This document shows, in pieces, positions 50,185-57,247 of a stretch of DNA of 64,000 nucleotides. Each line of letters begins with the position of its first letter. Position 1 is the first letter of the stretch. Both the position numbers and the translations under genes were made by a program. The notes beneath the pieces were generated by a model. That model had not been told where the DNA came from, ran no database searches, and saw nothing but the letters and a program-made list of their open reading frames with translations. Source of the stretch: WQZF01 sp031556405 (lineage in GTDB: Bacteria; Pseudomonadota; Gammaproteobacteria; Burkholderiales; Rhodocyclaceae); the NCBI GenBank assembly GCA_031556405.1, contig JAVBTC010000118.1, positions 1 through 64,000 of the forward strand, written 5' to 3'.

Positions 50185-51261
50185 TTACGGTACTAAATTG
50201 CTAACGATACGAGTTTCGACATTAATCCATTGGTTTTCTTCGAATTTCCATTTCTCGACACTATTTGAAAGACCATGGTGAACATGGTCGCTCTCCATGC
50301 CGCCGGTAAATTCAGAGTAATAGCGCTTGCCTGGAGCACTAAGCTCTTGAACCGCGGCTTCAACAGCCAGCTTCCGTACTTCAGGCTCAAGCTTTTCGTA
50401 GTCCGGGAGCAGTTCCTCCAAGGCCGGTACAGGATATCTGGAGATAAACTCTTTCTTCAGTGTTGTTTCAATAAGTGCTTTGGCGGCAACTTCGCGCATG
50501 CGCTGTTTTAATTCCAGCATCGTGCGTATGCGCACTATCGGCTCCAGAGAATCACTGACACAGCGCGGCAATAATGAAGCGCTTTTGCGATACCACAACT
50601 CAGCATGGGCCATTGAAGTCGACTTTGGTTGGGGAACAAAGTTGATTGGCGGATAGTCCTTCAGCGGATAGAACATCCGCTCCCTGGCCGGAGCGGCTGG
50701 CGCGGAGGTCGCGCGACACAGCACATTGCCGACAGAAAATGAATCGCCGTCAATCAAGACCAATTCATGGGCAGAGAGATTCTGTAGTTCCGTTTCCTCA
50801 GGAGGCTCGACCGACACTATTTCGGCCCATGGATCTTTCTGGTATGGATACATTACCCTCGCCAGTTGCAATACGTGGCGGCCTGGTACCAGATTCCTGG
50901 CCTTGACCCATTGAACCGGCGCATCGCGTCCTTCCGCCGCCAGGACTTCCTGCCATTCACTGAGAAGCAACTGCGAGATATCGTTTTCAAGATCATCCTT
51001 GAAACGAAGGGACAAAAGCCGCAGTCCAGTGTGTTCGATGCGTTCCTTGATCCTCTTCCCGAACCATCGGGCCTCGTCGAAATCGAAGTTGAATATCCAA
51101 TAACGGCTGCTCAGTTCCTCAATCGGTTTCTTTCCTCTGTGGTATCTATTGGATGCAAGGATAGTCCACGCAAAACAACCCGTAGCAATGCCGGGCTTGC
51201 CGGCGATGTCAGGCGAATCTGCTGGAGAAGTCGTCGAATCGGTAATATCACGTTGTTTCAT
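50185..51261 (-). CDS. Unrecognised 358-residue protein
   Basis: A soluble, charged protein without signal peptide. The N-terminal part contains GCFAWTILASNRYHRGKKPIEEL and IFNFDFDEARWFGKRI. The central part (HVLQLARVMYPYQKDPWAEIVSVEPPEETELQ) may be a beta domain, followed by SAHELVLIDGDSFSVGNVLCRA. The C-terminal third is helical (ELKQRMREVAAKALIETTLKKE) and ends at EENQWINVETRIVSNLVP. GC content is lower than in the core genome. A one-TM micro-protein gene lies 41 bases upstream on the same strand. I do not recognise the family. Confidence 0.65.
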   Translation of the reverse strand: MKQRDITDSTTSPADSPDIAGKPGIATGCFAWTILASNRYHRGKKPIEELSSRYWIFNFDFDEARWFGKRIKERIEHTGLRLLSLRFKDDLENDISQLLLSEWQEVLAAEGRDAPVQWVKARNLVPGRHVLQLARVMYPYQKDPWAEIVSVEPPEETELQNLSAHELVLIDGDSFSVGNVLCRATSAPAAPARERMFYPLKDYPPINFVPQPKSTSMAHAELWYRKSASLLPRCVSDSLEPIVRIRTMLELKQRMREVAAKALIETTLKKEFISRYPVPALEELLPDYEKLEPEVRKLAVEAAVQELSAPGKRYYSEFTGGMESDHVHHGLSNSVEKWKFEENQWINVETRIVSNLVP

Positions 51262-51301
51262 GGCTCAAACCTTCATTTCCTGCGTTTAGATGGATTGAAT
51301 G

Positions 51302-51421
51302 CTATTTGGTAACTTTATCGCGGCGGCCATTCAGAAATACAACCAACCCAATGACCAGTGCTGCCGGGACGAACAGGACAAACAAAACAATCAGCCAATG
51401 CCAGATGCTGAAACTACCCAT
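51302..51421 (-). CDS. One-helix membrane micro-protein
   Basis: A 39-residue protein: MGSFSIWHWLIVLFVLFVPA at the start, one long hydrophobic helix (about 6-31) and a basic end (NGRRDKVTK). GGGAG lies nine bases before the ATG at 51421. The N-terminal GSFSIWHWLIVL resembles the start of TatA, but the amphipathic helix and acidic motif of TatA are absent, so it is not a Tat component. Similar short proteins occur widely in betaproteobacteria without a known role. It is upstream of the 358-residue gene and may be co-transcribed. Confidence 0.55.
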   Translation of the reverse strand: MGSFSIWHWLIVLFVLFVPAALVIGLVVFLNGRRDKVTK

Positions 51422-51637
51422 GTGATCGATCTCCCTATGGTTGGTAACGTAAGCTTCTCCGCCAGGCAGACACGCAAATACTGAAGTCCGCGGCGGTTGT
51501 GATCCTGGGCAGGAACTGTCCCGGAAGCAGCCCGCCCAGAGCGGCGCGAGGGCAGCGGTCATTGTATTCGAGCAACTATTCCTCGGTGATGTGTCGCATC
51601 TTTTCGATGTCGTGTCCGTCAGGGTCGATGCCGGCCC

Positions 51638-51684
51638 GGCAATTAAAAATAAAAAAATGGAATTTGTTTGCCGGGGCCGGGAAA
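51638..51684. repeat. AT-rich island, copy 8 (right half only)
   Basis: GGCAATTAAAAATAAAAAAATGGAATTTG flanked by CCGGC and GCCGG. It matches the right half of copy 9 (AATTAAAAATAAAAAGTGGAATTT) and lacks the CTACNGTAG core. It lies in the gap between the micro-protein and protease genes. Confidence 0.5.
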
Positions 51685-51720
51685 ATGATTCCGCTTCCGG
51701 AGTTCTCTGGCGGAACTGAA

Positions 51721-51760
51721 AAACAAAAAAGAGCGGCCTGCCCTCGCAGGCAGGCCGCTC
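51721..51760 (-). terminator. Intrinsic terminator of the subtilase gene
   Basis: GAGCGGCCTGCC (51731-51742) pairs perfectly with GGCAGGCCGCTC (51749-51760). On the minus strand a TTTTTTGTTT run follows. It lies 63 bases past the protease stop. Confidence 0.92.
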
Positions 51761-51823
51761 GCATGAACGAAGCCGTTGTTTTTCCTGCGCCCGGTGACCG
51801 GCAACCGGGCGCGCAATGCCTTC

Positions 51824-54235
51824 CTATTGAATCACCGGGGTCCGGCCGTAATTGTTATTGGGATAAACGTAACCCAGCCAATCGTTGCCATTGGTCGTCA
51901 CCGTGTATCCCTGGCTTTGCATGGCAGGCAATGCCGTCAGTGGGAATACCGCATGATCGTCGCGGCCGGGGTGAAATTTCCGCATCAGCTTCACCGTCCC
52001 CGCGGGCTGCGGCAGCGTCTTGGGATAAACGTAACCTTCCAGTCCGTCGACCTGATACCCCTCCCATTGGAAATAATTCACTTCGGACTGGTTGACCAGC
52101 ATCGTGTCGATATGCTTGGGCTGCGGACCATTGCAGATTGCCACCGAACGAAGAGAGTCGTTGCATTTCCAGCTCATGCGGTACAGCGGCTCCAGCGGGA
52201 CTGCCGCGTTCTTCGGGTTCACGTGGGTGGTAAAGACCCATACTTCCGCCAGCGGAGATTGAGCCTGCGAAGGGCCGATGACGGCAACCGGAGGCTTGGG
52301 AAACGAATAGCCGTTGATGGGATTTCCGTATGCCGAAATATAAGTCTGAGCGCTCTTGTCGCCCTCCCCGTGCGGCATGAGCGTTCCCTTCAACGCCGCG
52401 GTGGCCATCTGCGGAACCGTGGTATAGAACGAATCGGAACGGGCGCTGCTGTAGAGGGAAAACAGCGGCGTCAGCCGGCTCGGGTTGGTTGCGATCGCCA
52501 GGTTGACCGCCACCTCCGCATTGGGCAAGCCATATCCCCACTGCACGCTGGGCATATTCGCGGCATCGCCGCTTTGCTGGATGATCTGGCGCACCTGGAA
52601 AGCGCTCAGGCGCGGGTTGATCGAGCGAATGAGCCCGGCAAGCGCGCTGACGTGCGGCGCGGCCATGGAGGTTCCGGTGCAGCTTCCCACGCCGTCGCCA
52701 TAACCATTCCAGTAGCGGGCAGCCGACTCATCCACCCCCGGGGCATCTCCACACATGGCGAAAAGCGCCGCCTCGTGTATGGCGTCCGGCCAGATCGTCG
52801 AGGGGATGCTTTTCGCGGGCGCCACGACGCCATTCATCGTGGCGACATTGGATCCATTCGAGGAATCGTAAATCCATCTCGCGTAATACGCCGATGCGCC
52901 TGAGTTGTTCAAGGCCTGAACGCCGCCCACCGGAAGGATGGGATAGTCGGATGCCATCAGAAGCGGTGCAAGCAGTTCGCTTTCATTTTTCATGAAATTG
53001 CCCGTCGATTGGACGATCAGAATGTCGTGCCTGCGTGCTTCGAACAAAGCGTTGCACATATTCACCGCTTGCGGGGGGCTATAAGACGGGCACGTAAAAG
53101 GAGGAAAGGGGGGCGTGTTGGAAAGCCAGGTTTCGGTTAGCGAACCGCTCCAGTTGATGATTTGCATTCCCGCATCTATGGCGTTCAGTATTTCCAGCGC
53201 TATTGAATCACTACCCTCCATATACGCCAAAGGAGTAATGCTGCAATTGATGCACCCCCCCGTCACTCTTCCCGCGGAGTTTGCCGGAAGTGCGTTATTC
53301 CCATTGTTCGACTCCGCTGCGATAATGCCGGCAACATGCATTGCATGATTTGCATTGAATGCGAAGGGACCCACGTTATAGGAAGATATTTCGCTCAATA
53401 CAAATTGCTTGCGGTAATTCCGCGCCAGTTCGGGATGCGGGGTTATTTCATTGGGCTTGGACGTGTCTACGAAAGTACGGTATCCCGGGAATCCCCCTTC
53501 GAGCACGCCGATCTGCGCATGCCCGCGCACCTGCTCCCACGCCTGCGGAAATTTCATCGCATGCAGGCCCCACTGATACCGGGGGGTAATATCCCCGGCG
53601 GCGGGGCCGGGATTGGAAAAATAGGGATCGTTCGGCGCCCAATGAAGCACGGCCTTTTGGTTGATCGTGACGTGGGCAAAGACGCTGTTGTCCCGTTCGT
53701 AATACTTTTTCGCTTCCCGGGCCTTTGCCACCGAAGGATAGCGGAGCACGATATAGCGCTGCATGCTTTCGCGCAGAGAATCCTCCGCCGCGCCGCGCGC
53801 TTCATCGCTCATGCGGTACCGGCTCGCAAGAAATCTCGCATGCACCGCGCCATGCAATACGAGGCCGACATTGCGGTCCTCGCTGCGCACCGCCGCGACG
53901 AACGCCCGTTCGAGGGCGGCGGGAGCCGTGCCGACACGTTCCCGGGAAGACAGGGACAGCAACTCGGCGATCTTCTCGGCATTGGCATAGTTGAGCATGA
54001 CGACCAGTTCATTGGTCTCGCCCGCGCCGCCCTCATCCACCAGCAGACCCACGGACGGTTCCGGCGCCACCTCCATTTGGGTCTGCGTCAGGACAGGCGG
54101 CCCGACCTTCCTGAAGGAAGGCCGCTGTTCAAAAGGCCCTTTTTCCGCACGGTCATCCCACTCATCGGCGGCACTCACTCCCGATAGCAGCATGAACAGA
54201 ACCTGACAGGACAGAATCGTTTTTATTCGTTTCAT
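51824..54235 (-). CDS. Secreted subtilisin-like serine protease (S8 family)
   Basis: An 803-residue exported protein. The ATG at 54235 after GGGAGAA gives a signal peptide ending near SGVSA-AD. A prodomain-like region (about 25-215) precedes the protease domain (about 225-560). The His motif is NHAMHVAGIIA (His297) and the Ser motif GTSMAAPHVSALAGLIRS (Ser523), with the oxyanion Asn in QSTGN. At the expected first catalytic position the sequence is IGVLEGGFPG, with Glu246 where S8 enzymes have Asp. The C-terminal 220 residues (PLFSLYSSARSDSFYTTVP, GYQVDGLEGYVYPK, GNDWLGYVYPN) resemble DUF5648-type beta modules. The gene is monocistronic, with its own terminator. Confidence 0.88.
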   Translation of the reverse strand: MKRIKTILSCQVLFMLLSGVSAADEWDDRAEKGPFEQRPSFRKVGPPVLTQTQMEVAPEPSVGLLVDEGGAGETNELVVMLNYANAEKIAELLSLSSRERVGTAPAALERAFVAAVRSEDRNVGLVLHGAVHARFLASRYRMSDEARGAAEDSLRESMQRYIVLRYPSVAKAREAKKYYERDNSVFAHVTINQKAVLHWAPNDPYFSNPGPAAGDITPRYQWGLHAMKFPQAWEQVRGHAQIGVLEGGFPGYRTFVDTSKPNEITPHPELARNYRKQFVLSEISSYNVGPFAFNANHAMHVAGIIAAESNNGNNALPANSAGRVTGGCINCSITPLAYMEGSDSIALEILNAIDAGMQIINWSGSLTETWLSNTPPFPPFTCPSYSPPQAVNMCNALFEARRHDILIVQSTGNFMKNESELLAPLLMASDYPILPVGGVQALNNSGASAYYARWIYDSSNGSNVATMNGVVAPAKSIPSTIWPDAIHEAALFAMCGDAPGVDESAARYWNGYGDGVGSCTGTSMAAPHVSALAGLIRSINPRLSAFQVRQIIQQSGDAANMPSVQWGYGLPNAEVAVNLAIATNPSRLTPLFSLYSSARSDSFYTTVPQMATAALKGTLMPHGEGDKSAQTYISAYGNPINGYSFPKPPVAVIGPSQAQSPLAEVWVFTTHVNPKNAAVPLEPLYRMSWKCNDSLRSVAICNGPQPKHIDTMLVNQSEVNYFQWEGYQVDGLEGYVYPKTLPQPAGTVKLMRKFHPGRDDHAVFPLTALPAMQSQGYTVTTNGNDWLGYVYPNNNYGRTPVIQ

Positions 54236-54437
54236 TCTATTTCTCCCGGATGGATTATTTGGCCGTTGGGCCATGGAGTGCGGCCGGAAAAAACAGGCCG
54301 CGCCGGAATTCTACGAATTCCGGACATGCTTGTGAACGTTTCCGACAGGTTCGAAGTCACCAATGATCCGGTACCTGCTCGTGCCCTCGCGCGGGAACGG
54401 ACGGGCAGGGAAGAATGGAGGGCGCGCACGGGTATTT

Positions 54438-54522
54438 CCAGATTAATGTGTAATTTATACTGGCTACTGTAGTGAGTTTCATGAATTAATTAAAAATAAA
54501 AAGTGGAATTTATCGGAGCCGG
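54438..54522. repeat. AT-rich intergenic island, family copy 9
   Basis: GTGTAATTTATACTGGCTAC starts the core; TGTAGTGAGTTTCATGAATT follows, and AATTAAAAATAAAAAGTGGA leads to ATTTATCGG. This is the most complete copy and serves as the reference for the family. It lies between the protease gene and the leader of the small plus-strand gene. Confidence 0.6.
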
Positions 54523-54835
54523 GCAGGTCGTTTATTTGCCGTGCGACGGTTTTGCCCGGGCGTTGACGCGCGGCATGCGCGGCGGTATGGTTGCCCGTCG
54601 CGTTCTCTGGCGCGACCGGGATTGGCGTCCCGATAAACAGGCGGACAATCCGCCGCAATGGCGGATTTTTTATGTCCGTAGTACATGGCAACGCACGTTT
54701 TTTTGGGCGGGCCGTGTGGGGCACCTTCGGGTGCGCCGGTGCCTGTTTCCGGTACGCCAACCCGCACGGTTCCGCCCTCCTCGATTGGCGTCGGGAAAGG
54801 CGGAAATACATAACCGCTTAAACAGGAGTCTTGCC
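54523..54835 (+). promoter_or_regulatory. Phage-type leader with attenuator-like hairpin before a small gene
   Basis: AATCCGCC (54647-54654) and GGCGGATT (54660-54667) form a hairpin with a TTTT tail (54668-54671), an attenuator or terminator. Beyond it, GGCACCTTCGGGTGC (54719-54733) is a second hairpin. Short frames through it read NGGFFMSVVHGNARFFGRAV and PPQWRIFYVRSTWQRTFFWA. These are recurring words in leaders of small prophage genes, including the Ash/Icd-type immunity regions. It ends at AACAGGAGTCTTGCC, the ribosome site of the next gene. Confidence 0.5.
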
Positions 54836-55096
54836 ATGTCCGGTCTTTCTCGCGGCGCGTCCGCGCCTTCCGTTGCTTCCGATTTTGTTGCCCAGGCCGT
54901 CGAACTTTCCGCGCTGGTGATGGAGCGCTGTGACAGCCTTTGCGGGCTGTTCGCCGCCATCGAGCGGCTAGCCGGGATCAATGATCCCGCCATTGCGGCG
55001 CTGGCCGGGTTGGGCGGCGATCTGGCGAGGGATACGCTGAAGCGTTGCGATGGGGCGCATCAGGCGTGGGAGGAATGGGGAGAGAAAGTGGAGTAA
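54836..55096 (+). CDS. Small helical protein of phage-like context, unrecognised
   Basis: An 86-residue protein, strong ribosome site (CAGGAG). It is all-helical and Ala-rich (VASDFVAQAVELSALVMERC, DSLCGLFAAIERLAGI, AALAGLGGDLARDTLKRCD), with three Cys and an acidic end. It follows the leader with the attenuator hairpin and is closed by its own terminator, so it is a complete single-gene unit. A mobile-element accessory role is likely from context; the biochemical function is unknown. Confidence 0.65.
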   Translation: MSGLSRGASAPSVASDFVAQAVELSALVMERCDSLCGLFAAIERLAGINDPAIAALAGLGGDLARDTLKRCDGAHQAWEEWGEKVE

Positions 55097-55105
55097 TCCA
55101 AGCGG

Positions 55106-55147
55106 AGATTCACGCAGGGAAATAGCTCTGCCTGCGTGAATCTTTCA
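55106..55147 (+). terminator. Terminator of the small plus-strand gene
   Basis: AGATTCACGCAGG (55106-55118) pairs perfectly over 13 bases with CCTGCGTGAATCT (55131-55143); TTCATT follows. A GGCGGATAACGCTTCGCTCATCCGTCC stretch further on (about 55199-55225, given here in parts: GGCGGATAACGC, TCATCCGTCC) is another short dispersed-repeat type. Confidence 0.8.
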
Positions 55148-55233
55148 TTGAAAACAATATTGCATGGCCTGAAAATCGCAGGGCAGGTTGCCTGCATTCG
55201 GCGGATAACGCTTCGCTCATCCGTCCTACGGCT

Positions 55234-55635
55234 TCACTCGGGAATCGGAAGTTCCTTACCCTCCGGGCTGAGAGGAGGAATATTCTCGTAATAAATAGAC
55301 ATTCCTACAGCAACTTTGCCCCTCTGTTCTATATTCCAAATAGGGGCTGCATCACCTGCCCGAAAATCAACAACCTGACTTTCACCAAAATAACGGTTAT
55401 TATGGTTGTTATACAATCGGACAAAAGTAGGCGTCTCCTTATTTAAATTTATCAATAACTGATATCGACGAGGAGTGTAATATTCCAGCCTGTATCCCAT
55501 ATCTGGAGAAACAGAGACGTACTCCAATTTTTCTCCTCCATATAAATAAATACAAAACCACATAAATACAAGAAAAATAACAAATTTAAATTTATGCTTG
55601 CGGATAATATAAAAAACAGTCAATAAGTCATTCAT
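55234..55635 (-). CDS. DUF6201-like membrane-anchored protein, copy 2 (probable immunity)
   Basis: A 133-residue protein with one N-terminal membrane helix (KFVIFLVFMWFCIYLYG) and a soluble domain. The domain reads LEYVSVSPDMGYRLEYYTPRRYQLL, TFVRLYNNHNNRYFGESQVVDF and YYENIPPLSPEGKELPIPE. It is a diverged duplicate of the gene just upstream. This arrangement (small anchored proteins encoded directly behind a putative effector) is typical of immunity genes. The DUF6201 name is from memory of the SPDxGYR and YENIPPLSP text. GC content is low (about 38 % by eye), unlike the rhs gene. Confidence 0.7.
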   Translation of the reverse strand: MNDLLTVFYIIRKHKFKFVIFLVFMWFCIYLYGGEKLEYVSVSPDMGYRLEYYTPRRYQLLINLNKETPTFVRLYNNHNNRYFGESQVVDFRAGDAAPIWNIEQRGKVAVGMSIYYENIPPLSPEGKELPIPE

Positions 55636-55639
55636 GTTT

Positions 55640-56056
55640 TTATTCTGAAAAAGAGAAAGGGCGAATCGGAAGCTCTTTTCCAGATGGGCTCAAAGGAGGG
55701 ACGTTCTCATAAGTTATATACAAACCAACAGAGACTTCACCGCCTTTATCCATTTGCCACAAAGGAGCTGCATCGCCAGCCGAAAAATCAGCAACCTGGC
55801 TTTCACCAAAATATCTATTTGTATAGTTGTTGTATAAACGAACAAATCCTGGGGAATTCATTGTCGGATGCAATAAGATTTGGTAGCGACGAGGACTATA
55901 ATGTTCCATGCGGTAGCCTTTATCAGGAGAAAGAGATACAAACTCCAGCTGTTCTCCGCCAGATAAATAAAAACAAAACATAATAAATGCAATGCATGCA
56001 ATTAATTTAAATTTGTGTCTATATAGAATTCGCAAGACAATTAATAATTCATTCAT
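55640..56056 (-). CDS. DUF6201-like membrane-anchored protein, copy 1 (probable immunity)
   Basis: A 138-residue protein, 60-70 % alike by eye to the next gene. It has an N-terminal helix (LIACIAFIMFCFYLSGG), LEFVSLSPDKGYRMEHYSPRRYQILL, FVRLYNNYTNRYFGESQVADF and TYENVPPLSPSGKELPI. Its ATG overlaps the stop of the DUF6402-like gene (ATGA), so effector and this copy are translationally coupled, the usual way to match toxin and antidote levels. Copy 2 follows after four bases. Confidence 0.72.
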   Translation of the reverse strand: MNELLIVLRILYRHKFKLIACIAFIMFCFYLSGGEQLEFVSLSPDKGYRMEHYSPRRYQILLHPTMNSPGFVRLYNNYTNRYFGESQVADFSAGDAAPLWQMDKGGEVSVGLYITYENVPPLSPSGKELPIRPFSFSE

Positions 56057-56910
56057 AACTTGTACTCCAAAATCAAAGGGGACGCTAATTTTTCACGATA
56101 AACATCGGAAAAAATAACAAAATCTCCACCTTTTGCATATTTAGCACGATAAGTACGAAAGCTCTCATTGGTCACTCTATACGGCCCGCTATCCAATTTC
56201 TTATTGTGAATGGAATTTTTCTTTAATTCATTCTTTTTGATTATAGGTATCTCACTCGCCAGTAAAAGGATGGCGCGATTTACATAGCCGCGTCCCCACC
56301 TTCCCAAATCTTGAGATATAAGATCAAATTTATCGTCATTAAAGTCATAAGTATCTCTGATGTAAAATCCATATTCATCAATTGCGATGCGTGCGCTTTT
56401 ATTAGAATCAAAGTAATCCACTATTCCAGTAACCGCGATTTTTAAACTACATCTAAAAAGCGCCGCTGAGAAATCATCCAGTGGGTCATAAAAATTGCCA
56501 ATTAAAAAGTAGTTAATTTGACAGGTTTTGTCTAATACTTTACCGGGCTGTGATAAGTCACCGAAGCGCCAACATTGAGCAACATTACTATTTCGTTCTT
56601 TCAGAAGTTTAAATAGATGCTTTTTCCCTTCTACATTCGCCCAATTTTCACGCAATTTATTCATTGCATCGCGTACTCGCTGATACTTCATTGCCCATGC
56701 CATCGTAACAATTTTTTCATCAATCTTGGACGAAGCAAGCGAACGAGGATCATCCTTACCCTTCTTCTCATCCTCTGTCATTTCATACCTTGATTCTCGA
56801 AACCAGCGCAACATCAACTCTCTTCCGACAAACCACCCTCTACGCCGCATTTCATCAGGAATATCCTCCAGTACAAATACCACATCATCATCTTTGCTTT
56901 TCTGAACCAT
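56053..56910 (-). CDS. DUF6402-like protein, candidate secreted effector/toxin
   Basis: A 285-residue protein with AGGAGAG before the ATG. It opens VFVLEDIPDEMRRRGWFVGRELMLRWF and continues KTCQINYFLIGNFYDPLDDFSAALFRCSLKIAVTG-like text (given in part: NYFLIGNFYDPLDDFSAALF). It ends RTYRAKYAKGGDFVIFSDVY. The MRRxGW...A..LM.RWF start, the PLDDFxAAL core and the GGDFxIFSDV end fit DUF6402, which I associate with type VI/Rhs-linked effectors. It is the first gene of a GC-poor operon directly behind rhs, followed by two anchored proteins. Toxicity is inference. Confidence 0.7.
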   Translation of the reverse strand: MVQKSKDDDVVFVLEDIPDEMRRRGWFVGRELMLRWFRESRYEMTEDEKKGKDDPRSLASSKIDEKIVTMAWAMKYQRVRDAMNKLRENWANVEGKKHLFKLLKERNSNVAQCWRFGDLSQPGKVLDKTCQINYFLIGNFYDPLDDFSAALFRCSLKIAVTGIVDYFDSNKSARIAIDEYGFYIRDTYDFNDDKFDLISQDLGRWGRGYVNRAILLLASEIPIIKKNELKKNSIHNKKLDSGPYRVTNESFRTYRAKYAKGGDFVIFSDVYREKLASPLILEYKL

Positions 56911-56949
56911 TTTATTCTCTCCTATATAATAAAATTACATTTGAATATA

Positions 56950-57085
56950 TGCAAAATAAAACATCTGTTTGCAACAGAAATCAGAGGCTTTTCGGTAGTG
57001 CGCCCTCGCAAGCCTCTATCCACGTGACAGTCTGGGGTTGTAACCCCACTCCCCGGAGAACGGCTCTGCGGTGGAGAGACTGGGA
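56950..57085 (-). ncRNA. Structured minus-strand RNA ended by a terminator; C4-antisense-like
   Basis: Four nested or serial stems are visible. CAGTCT (57028-57033) pairs with AGACTG (57077-57082). GGGGTT-GT-AACCCC (57034-57047) lies inside that stem. AGAGGCTT (56983-56990) pairs with AAGCCTCT (57010-57017). Finally TCTGTT-TGC-AACAGA (56964-56978) is followed on the minus strand by TGTTTTATTTTG, an intrinsic terminator. The minus-strand text GAGGGCGCACTACCGAAAAG between the arms resembles C4 antisense RNA of P1/P4-type phages, which controls an Ash/Icd-type gene. It lies in the leader of the DUF6402 operon. Confidence 0.5.
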
Positions 57086-57095
57086 TCGGTGTGGA

Positions 57096-57227
57096 TCAGG
57101 GTTTTGCTACCGAGCGCGAAGCGAAATGAATGGGGCTTTTCGTGGAATTCGTTGGCGCTTCGGATGCGGAATTAATCGGGGCATGACGAGGGAGTTTTGG
57201 ATTGTCCATGTTTTTGTCTTTCTTCAT
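57096..57227 (-). CDS. 43-residue ORF between rhs and the structured RNA
   Basis: MKKDKNMDNPKLPRHAPINS then ASEAPTNSTKSPIHFASRSV and AKP-stop. The ATG lies five bases after the rhs stop but has no ribosome site, so reinitiation would be needed. Similar SPIHFASRSVAKP text is, from memory, seen beside C4-like RNAs in prophages. That supports a conserved leader here, but coding is doubtful. Confidence 0.3.
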   Translation of the reverse strand: MKKDKNMDNPKLPRHAPINSASEAPTNSTKSPIHFASRSVAKP

Positions 57228-57247
57228 ACCTGTCAAAGTTGACAGGT
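57228..57247. promoter_or_regulatory. 20-bp palindrome across the rhs stop codon
   Basis: ACCTGTCAA-AG-TTGACAGGT has perfect 9-base arms and contains the last codons and stop of rhs. It could be a weak hairpin or a recombination junction where the rhs tail and the downstream module were joined. CTGTCAACATTGACAGGT-like DNA also occurs at about 47865-47883 (ACCTGTCAA-CAT-TGACAGGT). Confidence 0.5.

Noticed and set aside
51302..51421. TatA component
   Set aside because: The first twelve residues resemble TatA, but the amphipathic helix and the rest of TatA are absent.
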